Below are positions 26,691-36,369 of a stretch of DNA of 64,000 nucleotides, piece by piece. The first letter of the stretch is position 1; every line of letters starts with the position of its first letter. The notes under the pieces were generated by a model that had not been told where the DNA came from, searched no databases, and worked only from the letters and a program-made list of their open reading frames with translations. The stretch is from Jejuia sp043557195 (GTDB lineage: Bacteria; Bacteroidota; Bacteroidia; Flavobacteriales; Flavobacteriaceae), in the NCBI GenBank assembly GCA_043557195.1, contig CP121314.1:1302001-1366000 (forward strand), given 5' to 3'. A program made the translations under genes and the position numbers.

Positions 26691-26853
26691 TTTTTAATAC
26701 TTTTCTTCAGCTCCAAATCCAACTCAACTAAATCTTTACAGAAACAACGAAATCACAATATTTTCACAACAAACGTTCAAATATTGAACATCCATTTTAT
26801 TTGGTACTAAGAAATGGTTATTTTAGAAGCCCAACCTAGGCAAACTAAAATTA

Positions 26854-29800
26854 ATGACATTGAGATACTCCTTTTTATTTTTCATTATAGTGCTTTTTTC
26901 TTGTGAAAGCACACCAAAAAAACCAAAAGAAACGCCTTTAGTTAAAATTGAGGACTCCTTAACCATAAAGGAAAGAGCTATGGAAACCAGAAAAAGAGTT
27001 AGTGCAACTGTCGCAGAGGGGTTAAAACTTAGTTTATGGGCATCTGATTCTTTAGCTCCTGATCCTGTGGGAATGGATATAGATGATGAAGGTAATATAT
27101 ACCTGACACGAACTAATCGCCAAAAAAACTCAGAATTTGACATTAGAAGTCATCGAGATTGGATGACGCCTTCTATCATTTTACAAACCGTTGAGGATAG
27201 GCGCGAATTCCTTCATAAAACTTTCGCCCCAGAATTAAGCGATAAAAACACATGGTTGAAAGATTTAAACAACGATTCTATTCATGATTGGAGAGATTTA
27301 ACAATTGAAAAAGAAGAGGTTTGGAAGATTGAGGATAGAAATAAGGATGGTCTTGCCGATATTTCAACAAGAATTGTAAATGATTTTAATGATGAAGTTG
27401 ATGATGTTGCAGGCGCCATTTTAGTTAATGAAGACAATCTATACATAGGTATCGCCCCAAACATGTGGAAAATGCAAGACACTAACGATGACGGCATTTT
27501 TGATGAAAAAATAGCGTTGGCTAGCGGATTTCAAGCACATATTGGGTTTAGTGGACATGGTATGTCTGGCGCTATTGAAGGACCTGACGGTAAAATATAT
27601 TGGGGCATCGGAGATATTGGTTTTAATGGTAGTGGTTTAGACGGAAAGCAACACGAATATCCCAATCAAGGGGTGATTGTGCGTTGCAATCCCGATGGCA
27701 GCAATTTTGAGGTTTTCGCTCATGGTCTAAGAAATACGCATGAATTTGTATTTGATACGTATGGCAATATTATAACCAATGATAACGATGGAGACCATGC
27801 AGGTGAAACAGAGCGTTTAATGTATGTTGTTGACGGTATGGATGCTGGTTGGCGTGCCAACTGGCAATACGGTAAATACACCGATCCCAAAAATAACACC
27901 TACAAAGTTTGGATGGACGAAGCGCTCTTTAAACCACGTTGGGATGGTCAAGCGGCATACATTTTACCACCATTAGCAAGTTTTCATGGTGGACCAACAG
28001 GTATGGCGTATAATCCAGGAACTGGCTTAGGGCAAGACTGGTTAAATAAATTTTTCTTAGTACAATTTTCGGGCACTCCAAGTCGCTCTCACATTTGGTG
28101 TTTTGATTTAAAACCAAAAGGCGCAAGTTTTGAATTGGGAAATGATGAGTCCATCCTAAACGGCGTGCTACCAACAGGCTTACGTTTTGGACCAGATGGC
28201 GCACTGTATTTAGCCGATTGGATTAGTGGCTGGGACACCAAAAACTATGGAAGAATCTGGAAATTGGATGTTGAAAACCATAAAAATGATTTAGCGCAGG
28301 AGCGTTTGGAAACCCAAAAACTCATGACGTTTGATTATAAAAATGCGTCAAACAAAAAGCTTACCGAACTTCTAAGCTATACTGACATGCGCATTCGTAA
28401 AAAAGCGCAGTTTGAGTTGGTGCATCGAAATGAAATAAAATTACTTCAAAAAGTTACCAAAGAAAGCCCTAATCAATTCGCGAGAATACATGCCATTTGG
28501 GGTATTGGGCAACTTGCTGATAAAGTTCCCGGAAAAGCCCTTTCATTAGTAGACTTACTATCCGATAATGATGTTGAAATTATTGCTCAGACCGCCAAAG
28601 TTTTAGGTGATGTAAAATGTAGTAGTGCTAGTGAAAAACTAACACCATTATTGTCTCATCAAAACGACAGAATTAAGTTTTTTGCAGCCCAAGCTTTAGG
28701 TCGCATTCAATACAAACCTGCAGTGCAAGGGCTTTTAGATATGTTAGCTAAAAACAATGATAAAGATGTGTATTTAAGACATTCCGGCGTTTTGGCCTTG
28801 TCAAGAATTGGCGAAATTAATCCAATAGCACAACTTTATAATAACGAGAATAAAAGCTTAAGATTAGCGGCAGTTTTAGTATTACGCAAACTGCGAAGTC
28901 CGGAAATTAGTAAATTTTTAAATGACCCAGACCCATATATTGTTACAGAAGCTGCTAGAGCAATTAACGATGATTGGTCAATTGAATCATCACTTCCAGA
29001 TTTGGCCGAAGTGTTGCTCTCAGAAAAATACACCGACAATGAACCGCTTTTAAGGCGATGTATAAATGCTGCTCTAAGAGTTGGTTCAGAAGAAACATTA
29101 AAGCACCTTATCACATTTGCGAAACGTCAAGATGTTGCTGAAGTACTTCGTGGTGAAGCCCTATTGGCGCTTTCAACATGGCATAAACCTTCTCCTCTAG
29201 ACCGAGTAGATGGTAGGTTTAGAGGTTATATCACTAGAAATAACAATCTTATAATAGAACATATTGAACCCGAAATACCTACCTTTCTAAATGATAGAAA
29301 CCCTGAAATTTTAGCGGGTATTTCAAATGTTTTAAAACGATTGGATATCTCTTCATACAATAAAACATTGTTCAATATTCTAAAAACACACAAATCGCCT
29401 ATAGCGCGAGAAGCTGCACTTTCTGCCTTATCTGAATTAAAATTTGATACTATTGAAACCGCTATTCAGCTTGGAATGAACGATAAAAACCAAAAGGTGC
29501 GTTCGGTTGCGATGAGCTCTTTAAAACAGTTAGATATTTCAAAAGAAAACTTACCAGGAATCGTAATGCCTATTTTCAAATACGGATCGATTGGAGACCA
29601 ACAAAGTATTCTAAAAACATTAAAGAACATTCCTTTTGAAAATACCAAACCAATCCTTGAAACTCTGGTTAAAAAAGCTAAAAATAAGTCACTTTCTAAA
29701 AATGTACTATTAGAATTATTTGAAACTGTAGAACATACATCTTCTGAAACATTAATTTCAGAATTAAACAAAACAAGAAATAAAAATGATGATTTAAGTG

Positions 29801-30261
29801 TTTATAGAGAAGCTTTATTTGGAGGTAAATGGCGCAATGGTTTTAATATTTTTAACTACAACGCTACGGCGCAATGTGTGAGATGTCATGCCGTAAACGG
29901 TGCAGGTGGAGATGTTGGTCCGCCTCTAGACAATATAGCAAACACACTTTCTAGAGAAGAACTTTTAGAAGCTCTTGTGTTACCAAGTAAACGTTTAGCA
30001 CCAGGATACGGCAATGTTATTCTCACCTTAGATAATGATCAAACGGTGGTAGGTATTTTAGAAAAAGAGACTAAAACCGAATTAACGCTACGAACCTCAG
30101 AAGCTGAACCCCTAGTAATTCCAGCTACACGAATTAAAACTAGAGAAAATGTAATATCTTCAATGCCACCAATGGGAGAAGTTTTAGGTAAACGTGCTTT
30201 AAGAGACTTAATCTCATATTTGTCATCATTAAAACAGGAAAAAATCGCTACAACACATTAA
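26854..30261 (+). CDS. PQQ-dehydrogenase-like propeller / HEAT repeat / cytochrome c lipoprotein
   Basis: This 1135-residue lipoprotein has a lipobox (LFSCES, Cys near residue 16). Residues 50-460 form a beta-propeller like soluble glucose/sorbosone dehydrogenases (PVGMDIDDEGNIYLTRTNR, SGAIEGPDGKIYWGIGDIGF, LRFGPDGALYLADW). About 490-960 are HEAT-like alpha repeats. Residues about 985-1125 are a c-type heme domain with CVRCH (C1008, C1011, H1012). The layout matches the membrane-bound dehydrogenase family common in Planctomycetes and Bacteroidetes. It probably oxidises a sugar or sugar-like substrate in the periplasm. A TRAP transporter starts 6 bp after it, so the oxidised product may be the transported acid. 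The substrate is unknown. Confidence 0.85.
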   Translation: MTLRYSFLFFIIVLFSCESTPKKPKETPLVKIEDSLTIKERAMETRKRVSATVAEGLKLSLWASDSLAPDPVGMDIDDEGNIYLTRTNRQKNSEFDIRSHRDWMTPSIILQTVEDRREFLHKTFAPELSDKNTWLKDLNNDSIHDWRDLTIEKEEVWKIEDRNKDGLADISTRIVNDFNDEVDDVAGAILVNEDNLYIGIAPNMWKMQDTNDDGIFDEKIALASGFQAHIGFSGHGMSGAIEGPDGKIYWGIGDIGFNGSGLDGKQHEYPNQGVIVRCNPDGSNFEVFAHGLRNTHEFVFDTYGNIITNDNDGDHAGETERLMYVVDGMDAGWRANWQYGKYTDPKNNTYKVWMDEALFKPRWDGQAAYILPPLASFHGGPTGMAYNPGTGLGQDWLNKFFLVQFSGTPSRSHIWCFDLKPKGASFELGNDESILNGVLPTGLRFGPDGALYLADWISGWDTKNYGRIWKLDVENHKNDLAQERLETQKLMTFDYKNASNKKLTELLSYTDMRIRKKAQFELVHRNEIKLLQKVTKESPNQFARIHAIWGIGQLADKVPGKALSLVDLLSDNDVEIIAQTAKVLGDVKCSSASEKLTPLLSHQNDRIKFFAAQALGRIQYKPAVQGLLDMLAKNNDKDVYLRHSGVLALSRIGEINPIAQLYNNENKSLRLAAVLVLRKLRSPEISKFLNDPDPYIVTEAARAINDDWSIESSLPDLAEVLLSEKYTDNEPLLRRCINAALRVGSEETLKHLITFAKRQDVAEVLRGEALLALSTWHKPSPLDRVDGRFRGYITRNNNLIIEHIEPEIPTFLNDRNPEILAGISNVLKRLDISSYNKTLFNILKTHKSPIAREAALSALSELKFDTIETAIQLGMNDKNQKVRSVAMSSLKQLDISKENLPGIVMPIFKYGSIGDQQSILKTLKNIPFENTKPILETLVKKAKNKSLSKNVLLELFETVEHTSSETLISELNKTRNKNDDLSVYREALFGGKWRNGFNIFNYNATAQCVRCHAVNGAGGDVGPPLDNIANTLSREELLEALVLPSKRLAPGYGNVILTLDNDQTVVGILEKETKTELTLRTSEAEPLVIPATRIKTRENVISSMPPMGEVLGKRALRDLISYLSSLKQEKIATTH

Positions 30262-30266
30262 AACGA

Positions 30267-31277
30267 ATGAATTTCAACAAAAATCATAGGTTTTCCAGTT
30301 TCAAATTTGCAAATATATTGCTTATTGTTTGTTGCATTTCTATTTTCACAAATTGCAAGGAAAAAGAGAAAGATGTGTTTCTTTTAAGGGCAAGTCTTCT
30401 GGTAAACGAAGACCACACAGTTTATAAAGGATTTGAATATTTCAGTAAGATTTTAAATGAACGTTCAAATGGAAGATTACAATTGCAGGTATATCCTTCG
30501 GAACAGTTAGCAAAAGAAATTGAGGCCATACGTTTGATTCAAGCTGAAGTTATTGATATAACAGTAACAAGTTCTTTACTTAACAATTGGTTTGAAACTG
30601 CTGTTTTTTGTGAACTCCCTTTCTTTTTTAAGGATACCACTGAGGTTAGAAATTTCATTAATGGCCCAATTGGCAAGCAAATGGAAGACCAAATGATTAA
30701 CATTACGGGATTAAGACCTTTGGGTTATTTTCAGCGTGGTGCAAGACATCTTACCTCTAACAAACCTATTAAACATCCCGATGATTTACAAGGTTTAATT
30801 GTTCGTGTTCCAAATGTACCTTCTTTTGTAACTACATGGGAAGCCTTGGGAGCAAAACCAACACCAATGGCATTTTCAGAGGTATTTACATCTTTACAGC
30901 AAGGCACTATTGAAGCTCAGGAAAACCCATTTGCGTTTATTAAAAATGCTGGGTTTTACGAAGTTCAAAAATATGTCAATCTCACTGGACATGTATTAGG
31001 ATTTGGCTACCCTGTTATTGGCGAAAAGCAATTTCAAAAATTACCAGAAGATTTAAAAGCCATATTGCTGCAGGCTGCAACAGACATGCAAGACTACGAG
31101 CATAAGTTATTTTTGGAAAATGAATCGAAAATTATTGCTGAACTCAAATCTCGAGGTATGGAGTTTATTGAAGTGGATAAGGATGCATTCATCAAGAAAA
31201 GTGAAAAAGCCATTTATAACAGTTTATCAAAAGATATGCAAGCTGTATATCGACAATTAAAAAATAGTGAAGAATGA
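30267..31277 (+). CDS. TRAP transporter solute-binding lipoprotein (DctP family)
   Basis: DctP-type proteins bind organic acids and deliver them to the DctQM membrane part. The 336 residues include a lipobox (SIFTNC, Cys at 30), rare for classical soluble DctP but usual in Bacteroidota. Family motifs are GRLQLQVYPSEQLAKEIEAIRLIQ, LRPLGYFQRGARHLTSNKPI, the Arg-containing DLQGLIVRVPNVP (ligand carboxylate site), and EVFTSLQQGTIEAQENPF. The stop codon overlaps the ATG of the DctQ gene by ATGA. Uronate or sugar-acid ligands are likely given the dehydrogenase upstream and LacI regulator downstream, but this is inference. Confidence 0.92.
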   Translation: MNFNKNHRFSSFKFANILLIVCCISIFTNCKEKEKDVFLLRASLLVNEDHTVYKGFEYFSKILNERSNGRLQLQVYPSEQLAKEIEAIRLIQAEVIDITVTSSLLNNWFETAVFCELPFFFKDTTEVRNFINGPIGKQMEDQMINITGLRPLGYFQRGARHLTSNKPIKHPDDLQGLIVRVPNVPSFVTTWEALGAKPTPMAFSEVFTSLQQGTIEAQENPFAFIKNAGFYEVQKYVNLTGHVLGFGYPVIGEKQFQKLPEDLKAILLQAATDMQDYEHKLFLENESKIIAELKSRGMEFIEVDKDAFIKKSEKAIYNSLSKDMQAVYRQLKNSEE

Positions 31278-31735
31278 AAAGGCATATTGAAAAATTTCTA
31301 AAAATAGCTACGGTGTGGAGCGTATTTTTGCTTATTGGCTCTGTACTGCTACAAATTTTTGCGCGTTTCTTTTTAGAACAAGCGCCTTCTTGGACAGAGG
31401 AAGTCTCTCGATTGTTTTTCATTTTTTCCGTGGCTTTTGCTGCTCCCTTAGCATTAAAATCAAATTACTATATCCATTTAGACGTATTTTTTAATATGCT
31501 GAAAACGAAATGGCAAAAACGCGTGAACACTATCATTTTAATCACAGTGTTCTTATTGTTTTTAATATTGAGTATTGGAGCTATCGAGTTTGTAACTATG
31601 GGATTCACCGAAAACTCCCCTAGTATGGGTATTAAAATGGGTATCGTCTTTTTAAGCATGCTTATTTTGGGGCTTACTATGTGTTATTTTATCGGTTTAA
31701 AACTCATCAAACAACTTAAAAATCCACGACCATGA
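31274..31735 (+). CDS. TRAP transporter small membrane subunit (DctQ family)
   Basis: A 153-residue membrane protein with four hydrophobic helices (about 13-33, 48-65, 88-108, 125-145) and the family motif SWTEEVSRLFFIFSVAFAAPLALK in the second helix region. It bridges the binding protein and the DctM channel. ATGA overlaps join it to dctP before it and dctM after it, so the three are translated as a coupled set. Confidence 0.92.
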   Translation: MKRHIEKFLKIATVWSVFLLIGSVLLQIFARFFLEQAPSWTEEVSRLFFIFSVAFAAPLALKSNYYIHLDVFFNMLKTKWQKRVNTIILITVFLLFLILSIGAIEFVTMGFTENSPSMGIKMGIVFLSMLILGLTMCYFIGLKLIKQLKNPRP

Positions 31736-33006
31736 TTTTAATTTTATTCATCGTTTTTATTGTTTGTTTGATATTGCGTTTCCCTATCGCATTTTCGTTG
31801 GGGCTATCATGTTTAGCCTATATTCTATTAAGCGGTATTCCTATAGTTGTGGTACCAATGAAATTGTATTCTGGTATTGATGTATTTGTACTTTTAAGTA
31901 TTCCTGGATTTATCATGGCTGGAAACCTTATGAACTATGGCGGACTTACCGAAAAAATCGTCAATTTTTGTAATCATTTAATGGGGCATATTACTGGTGG
32001 ACTTTCATTAGTAAATATTGGTGCTTCTATGTTATTTGCAGGTATTTCAGGAACTGCAGTTTCTGACACAGCAAGTATGGGTTCTATTATGATTCCTGCG
32101 ATGAAAAAAGAAGGCTATGATGCGGATTTTTCCTGTGCAGTAACAGCAGCTTCATCCACTATGGGACCAATTATCCCGCCAAGTATTCCGATGATTATCG
32201 CAGCAACTTTAAGTGGACTTTCCGTTGGAAGACTCTTTTTAGCTGGTGCACTTCCAGGACTGCTTTTGGGAGGTGGATTGATGGCAACAGCCTACTTTAT
32301 TTCAAAAAGAAAGAAGTACCCAAAGCATCCTAAAAGTAGTTTAAAACAAGTATTGTATAGCTTTAAAGACACATTTTGGTCGCTTTTAATGACGTTTATT
32401 ATTCTCTTCGGAATTATTGGTGGGGTTTTTACACCAACTGAAGCCTCCATTATTGCCGTGATTTATGCCTTACTCATTGGCGCATTCGTCTATAAAAAAC
32501 TAAGTTTCAAGAAAGTTCAAATCATCGTTTTAGATTCCATGAAAACCTCCGCATCCTTAATGCTGCTTGTTGGTTTCGCTAATCTTTTCGGTTGGATATT
32601 AATAACAGAACAAGTGCCACAACTCATTTCTTCAGAAATATTGGGTATTTCTACAAACAAATACATGGTGCTATTGATGATAAACATCTTACTCATTTTT
32701 GTTGGTACGTTTATGGAAACCATAGCCGCACTTTTAATTTTGTTCCCTATTCTATTGAAATTGGCAATTTCTGTAGATATAGACCCAATTCATTTTGCAG
32801 TAATTGCAGTTTTAAATTTAATTATCGGGTTAACTACGCCTCCTGTTGGTGTTTGCTTGTTTATTTCTTCAAGTATTGGAAAAGTATCCATTGCTAAGGT
32901 GAGTAAAGCAGGATTTCCGTTTTTATTCGTTAGCTTTGTTGTACTTGCTTTGGTAACGCTTTTTCCTAGTATTTCTCTTGCTTTACCAAGTTGGATAATG
33001 GACTAA
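31732..33006 (+). CDS. TRAP transporter large permease (DctM family)
   Basis: A 424-residue membrane protein with about 12 transmembrane helices. Conserved features are NLMNYGGLTEKIVNF, GISGTAVSDTASMGSIMIPAMKKEGYD, SSTMGPIIPPSIPMII and LTTPPVGVCLFISSSIGK. It is the sodium- or proton-driven transport subunit of the TRAP system. The ATG overlaps the DctQ stop, and the LacI gene begins 15 bp downstream, so all are likely one operon with the upstream dehydrogenase. Confidence 0.95.
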   Translation: MILILFIVFIVCLILRFPIAFSLGLSCLAYILLSGIPIVVVPMKLYSGIDVFVLLSIPGFIMAGNLMNYGGLTEKIVNFCNHLMGHITGGLSLVNIGASMLFAGISGTAVSDTASMGSIMIPAMKKEGYDADFSCAVTAASSTMGPIIPPSIPMIIAATLSGLSVGRLFLAGALPGLLLGGGLMATAYFISKRKKYPKHPKSSLKQVLYSFKDTFWSLLMTFIILFGIIGGVFTPTEASIIAVIYALLIGAFVYKKLSFKKVQIIVLDSMKTSASLMLLVGFANLFGWILITEQVPQLISSEILGISTNKYMVLLMINILLIFVGTFMETIAALLILFPILLKLAISVDIDPIHFAVIAVLNLIIGLTTPPVGVCLFISSSIGKVSIAKVSKAGFPFLFVSFVVLALVTLFPSISLALPSWIMD

Positions 33007-33021
33007 TTAGCTGAAACTACA

Positions 33022-34044
33022 ATGTCAAAACGTATTACCTTAAAACATATCGCTAATACTTTTGGAGTATCAATTGCCACGGTGTCTAAAGCACTTAGTG
33101 ACAGCTATGAAATTAGCACTAGCACTAAAGAAAAAATTGTAGCCTACGCACGGGAAAACAATTACAAGTCTAAAAGTATTGACTTGAGTTTGTTGCATAA
33201 AAAAACAAAAACTATTGGGGTAATTATCCCGAATATCATGAATAGTTTTTTTGCCAAGGTATTTGTAGGCATTGAAAAAAAAGCTACCGAACACGGGTAC
33301 CACCTTATTTCCTGTATCTCTAATGAATCTTATGAAAAGGAAGTAAAAACTATGGAGCTCTTAAAAAGTGACACACTTGATGGTATTATTATTTCCCTAT
33401 CGGAAGAAACACAAGTAAAACAACAGTATAGCCATTTGCAGAATGTAATTAACGAAGGTGTACCACTTGTAATGTTTGATCGTGTTGCTGATGAAATTGA
33501 TTGTGACAAAGTTGTAGTAAACGATTTAGAAGGCGCGTTTCATGCTACAAAACACCTTATAAAAACTGGCAGCAAACGTGTTGCTTTAATTTCAGTAATT
33601 GACAATTTAAGCGTTGGTAAACTGCGCGTTGAAGGGTACAAAAAAGCATTGCAAGAATCGAATATTTCTGTGGAGGAAAAACTAATTGTACGCATTGGAA
33701 AACACGAAGATTTTGATACGGCTTTAAAAATTATTTTATCAGACAAAACCATCGATGGTTTATTGTGTTTAGAAGAAAGTGCAGCTGTTAATGCATTGCG
33801 TATTGTAAAACATATGAAATACAACATCCCAGAAGAAATGTCTATTGCCTGTTTTACAAACGGCAAAATGCTACAACATTTAACACCATCTATTTCAGCC
33901 GTTAGCCAACATGGAAAGTACATTGGCGAAACCGCCGCTACCATGTTAATTGACCGTATTGAGAATGAAAACCATAACAAGCCATTTACTACAAAAGTGG
34001 TAAAAACGAGTTTGATTGAGCGGGAGAGCACAAAGCGACTTTAA
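33022..34044 (+). CDS. LacI-family transcriptional regulator
   Basis: This 340-residue protein starts with a LacI HTH (TLKHIANTFGVSIATVSKALSDSYEIS, residues 6-32, followed by a hinge helix) and a periplasmic-binding-fold domain with TKTIGVIIPNIMNSFF and DGIIISLSEE. The C-terminus keeps PSISAVSQHGKYIGETAATMLIDR. It most likely controls the TRAP/dehydrogenase operon in response to a sugar or sugar-acid inducer. It is co-oriented and 15 bp downstream of dctM. I did not find a clear palindromic operator nearby. Confidence 0.93.
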   Translation: MSKRITLKHIANTFGVSIATVSKALSDSYEISTSTKEKIVAYARENNYKSKSIDLSLLHKKTKTIGVIIPNIMNSFFAKVFVGIEKKATEHGYHLISCISNESYEKEVKTMELLKSDTLDGIIISLSEETQVKQQYSHLQNVINEGVPLVMFDRVADEIDCDKVVVNDLEGAFHATKHLIKTGSKRVALISVIDNLSVGKLRVEGYKKALQESNISVEEKLIVRIGKHEDFDTALKIILSDKTIDGLLCLEESAAVNALRIVKHMKYNIPEEMSIACFTNGKMLQHLTPSISAVSQHGKYIGETAATMLIDRIENENHNKPFTTKVVKTSLIERESTKRL

Positions 34045-34181
34045 ATTCACTTTACAAAACATACTTTTATACCACATTACTTCATTAATACAATTTAATT
34101 AGAAAAACTTACAGGTTTTTTAAGGATTACAAATAATTGCTATATTCGACAAGCAAACAGCAAATTCAGATATATTTACGT

Positions 34182-34954
34182 GTTAGGCACAAGCTGAACT
34201 CACTCAACTCTAAATATGAATCCAAAACAAAAATTAGAATCTATTTTAAATAATGAATACGAATCCGAAGATGGAGATTTATACAAAGTAGAGTTGTTGG
34301 ACGGAATGACCAGCGAAGAAATTAATGAATATAAAAAACAGGTACCAAACAATTTTCTTCCGACAGAAATAGAAGAACTTTTAAAGTTCAGTAGAGGTTT
34401 TGAATTTTTCGGATTAGAAGAAGTTCGATTTGACACATTTGGACATTTTGGTTTTGAAGAAATGTTTCCGAATTCAATTCAACTTGCAGGAGATGGATTT
34501 GGAAATATTTGGATTCTAGACATTGACTCGAAAGGAAATTGGAAGTCAGTCTACTACGTATGCCACGACCCAGCCGTAATTGTAAAACACTCTGTAAATT
34601 TATCGGAATTCATAAAACACGTTGACGAATTTGGACAAAAAGGAAATCAATCCAACTTAGACATTATTCATGAAAAGACCGTGATGGACATTTGGAGCGA
34701 GAAAGTCGGAATAATGGAAAAAAATGAGAAGGACTATGACTTTGAAAATGGACAAATCCAACTTCCAGAAATGTTCCTAATTGCTGACTTGACGAATGAA
34801 TCAATAAAAACAGGATTTCCGTGGGGCAAATCAGGACCGAATACAAAAATCATAAGACCAACTGACGAACCGATTTGGATTGTTGAGAAACGAGTTAAAC
34901 AAGGTTTTCTATCGAGATTATTTGGAGGAAAAAAATAAAAAGCCAGTACCTAAC
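34182..34954 (+). other. attC-like core sites around a lone gene (possible cassette)
   Basis: GTTAGGC at 34182-34188 fits the integron 3' core GTTRRRY, and ACCTAAC at 34948-34954 fits the 5' core RYYYAAC. They flank exactly one gene with short margins, 28 and 10 bp, as in an integron cassette. No integron integrase is in the window, and full attC folding was not verified. Confidence 0.35.
34216..34938 (+). CDS. SUKH (SMI1/KNR4-like) protein
   Basis: The 240-residue protein contains a SUKH fold at about residues 30-140: PNNFLPTEIEELLKFSRGFEFFGLEEVRF, LAGDGFGNIWILDIDSKGNW and VYYVCHDPAVIVKHS. SUKH proteins are often immunity proteins for polymorphic toxins, or parts of defence systems. The C-terminal part is unassigned. 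It stands alone between a LacI regulator and a repeat element, with attC-like core sequences on both sides, so it may have arrived as a mobile cassette. No toxin gene is adjacent. Function as an orphan immunity protein is inference. Confidence 0.8.
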   Translation: MNPKQKLESILNNEYESEDGDLYKVELLDGMTSEEINEYKKQVPNNFLPTEIEELLKFSRGFEFFGLEEVRFDTFGHFGFEEMFPNSIQLAGDGFGNIWILDIDSKGNWKSVYYVCHDPAVIVKHSVNLSEFIKHVDEFGQKGNQSNLDIIHEKTVMDIWSEKVGIMEKNEKDYDFENGQIQLPEMFLIADLTNESIKTGFPWGKSGPNTKIIRPTDEPIWIVEKRVKQGFLSRLFGGKK

Positions 34955-35058
34955 AAAGAACTGAGCTAAAAACCAACTTAAAAAGCATATCAAAACATAT
35001 CTCTGCTTATGCAGGAAGAACCTAACCATAGGTTAAGCCATGACTTTAGCAGATGGTT

Positions 35059-35142
35059 GCGTTAGGGATTGCAGTGGATAGCCCACAGCGAGGCACGAGC
35101 GAGGACTTGGAACGAAAAGCCCGACCCGATAGGGGAACGCCC
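35059..35142 (+). repeat. Dispersed repeat family, copy 1
   Basis: A GC-rich island running from GCGTTAGGGATTG to GGGAACGCCC. It shares GATAGCCCACAGCGA, GAGCGAGGACTTGGAACG and AAAGCCCGACCC with copy 3 (55755-55860, opposite strand). GACTTTAGCA just upstream is also shared. The ends are inverted (GCGTTA against AACGC), so it could fold as a hairpin or be a MITE-like element. Confidence 0.65.
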
Positions 35143-35146
35143 AAAA

Positions 35147-35172
35147 TAAAAAAGCCCCCAAAAGGGAGCTTC
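35147..35172 (-). terminator. Terminator of the barrel-protein gene
   Basis: On the minus strand the stem AAGCTCCC/GGGGGCTT, with a TTTT loop, is followed by a T-run. It lies 28 bp past the stop of the gene ending at 35200. Confidence 0.7.
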
Positions 35173-35199
35173 ACTGACTAACTCAAAAAAAATTAACAC

Positions 35200-36285
35200 T
35201 TAATCCATATCGAAGCGAACACCTATGGATATATTGTTTTGGTCTACGATTTGGTCTTTAAAAATTGGTGATAAATCGTATTTAACGTACAAAGCTGTAT
35301 CACCGAAAGCCACATAAGTACTTAACCCGTATACCAAATTGCTTGTATTATAGCTTCGTTTTAGCTTGTCTTTTTGACGGTTACCATCTAAATCGTACTT
35401 TAACTTTTGGCGCGTGCCAATATTAAACCCACCGTAACCACCGATACCTATTTTGAATTGTTTTCTAGTGGAGTATCTAAAGTATTTTTCTTTATCAATG
35501 CGCTTTGATGGCCCAAACTCAAAATGTATAGGGAACACTAAATTACTCATAGACAATTTAGATTTTCTTAGGCTTTGAGGAAACTCTTCTAGCATGGTTT
35601 GATTACCATTTTGAACAAAGTACTGATTATCGTTTGGTTTTAGCCCATTAACTTGCAGGGACACCCCATACTTAAACCTCATGAAATTTGTGTTTTTAAA
35701 CACGCGGTATTTCCATGCCCAACCCATTTCGAAGAAGCGAGAACCGCCTATTTTGTATGGTGTATCGTCAAAACTTTGACCATCTATTATGGCGTTATTT
35801 AATCCAAATGCTAGCACAAAATCACTTTTAGTACGTCTATCGTATTTTCTGTATTTAGGTTTGTCGTTTTTCTTTTTTCCGATGTAAATGAAGCTTAAAT
35901 CTTCATCATCAGATCCTATTCTAATATAATCAACGTCTTCATTTTCTTCACTGCCATACCCTTTTTCATTACGCTCTAACAAAGCAATCTTATTAGTTAG
36001 AATTGCGGTACGGTTTTCAATATTTAATGCACGCTTTTTTGCCATTTTCATTCTAAGGTCTTCAGCCTCAGCTTGGGTGATTTCACCTTTTTTTAACCTT
36101 AAATCTATAGCTTCAACTTCTGCTTTTAAAGCTGCTTTTTCTTCAGCTTTCACATTGTCTATAGCTTGTTTTAGCTTATTAATTTCTGTTTGATTTACCG
36201 CTTTTGGAATTGTGTCTTGTGCTAAAGCATAGTGCACATTTAAACTTAAAATAAGTAATACTAAATACTTTGTAATAGTTTGCAT
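35200..36285 (-). CDS. Secreted coiled-coil and outer-membrane barrel protein
   Basis: The 361 residues have a signal peptide (about 1-22, ending YALAQ) and a helical region rich in Lys, Glu and Ala at about 25-115 (likely coiled coil). The second half is amphipathic strands ending YVKYDLSPIFKDQ... and VRFDMD, typical of an outer-membrane barrel. The gene is downstream of an ECF sigma factor and a single-pass putative anti-sigma factor on the same strand, a recurring flavobacterial trio. It may be a target or sensor of envelope stress. The 84-bp gap from the upstream gene leaves room for its own promoter. Confidence 0.7.
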   Translation of the reverse strand: MQTITKYLVLLILSLNVHYALAQDTIPKAVNQTEINKLKQAIDNVKAEEKAALKAEVEAIDLRLKKGEITQAEAEDLRMKMAKKRALNIENRTAILTNKIALLERNEKGYGSEENEDVDYIRIGSDDEDLSFIYIGKKKNDKPKYRKYDRRTKSDFVLAFGLNNAIIDGQSFDDTPYKIGGSRFFEMGWAWKYRVFKNTNFMRFKYGVSLQVNGLKPNDNQYFVQNGNQTMLEEFPQSLRKSKLSMSNLVFPIHFEFGPSKRIDKEKYFRYSTRKQFKIGIGGYGGFNIGTRQKLKYDLDGNRQKDKLKRSYNTSNLVYGLSTYVAFGDTALYVKYDLSPIFKDQIVDQNNISIGVRFDMD

Positions 36286-36369
36286 AACTGTTCGTTTTTT
36301 GATGCTGACACCCTAACTTCTGTGTCTGCAGATGTTAATGATTTGATTGAAATATGATTGATTGATGTT

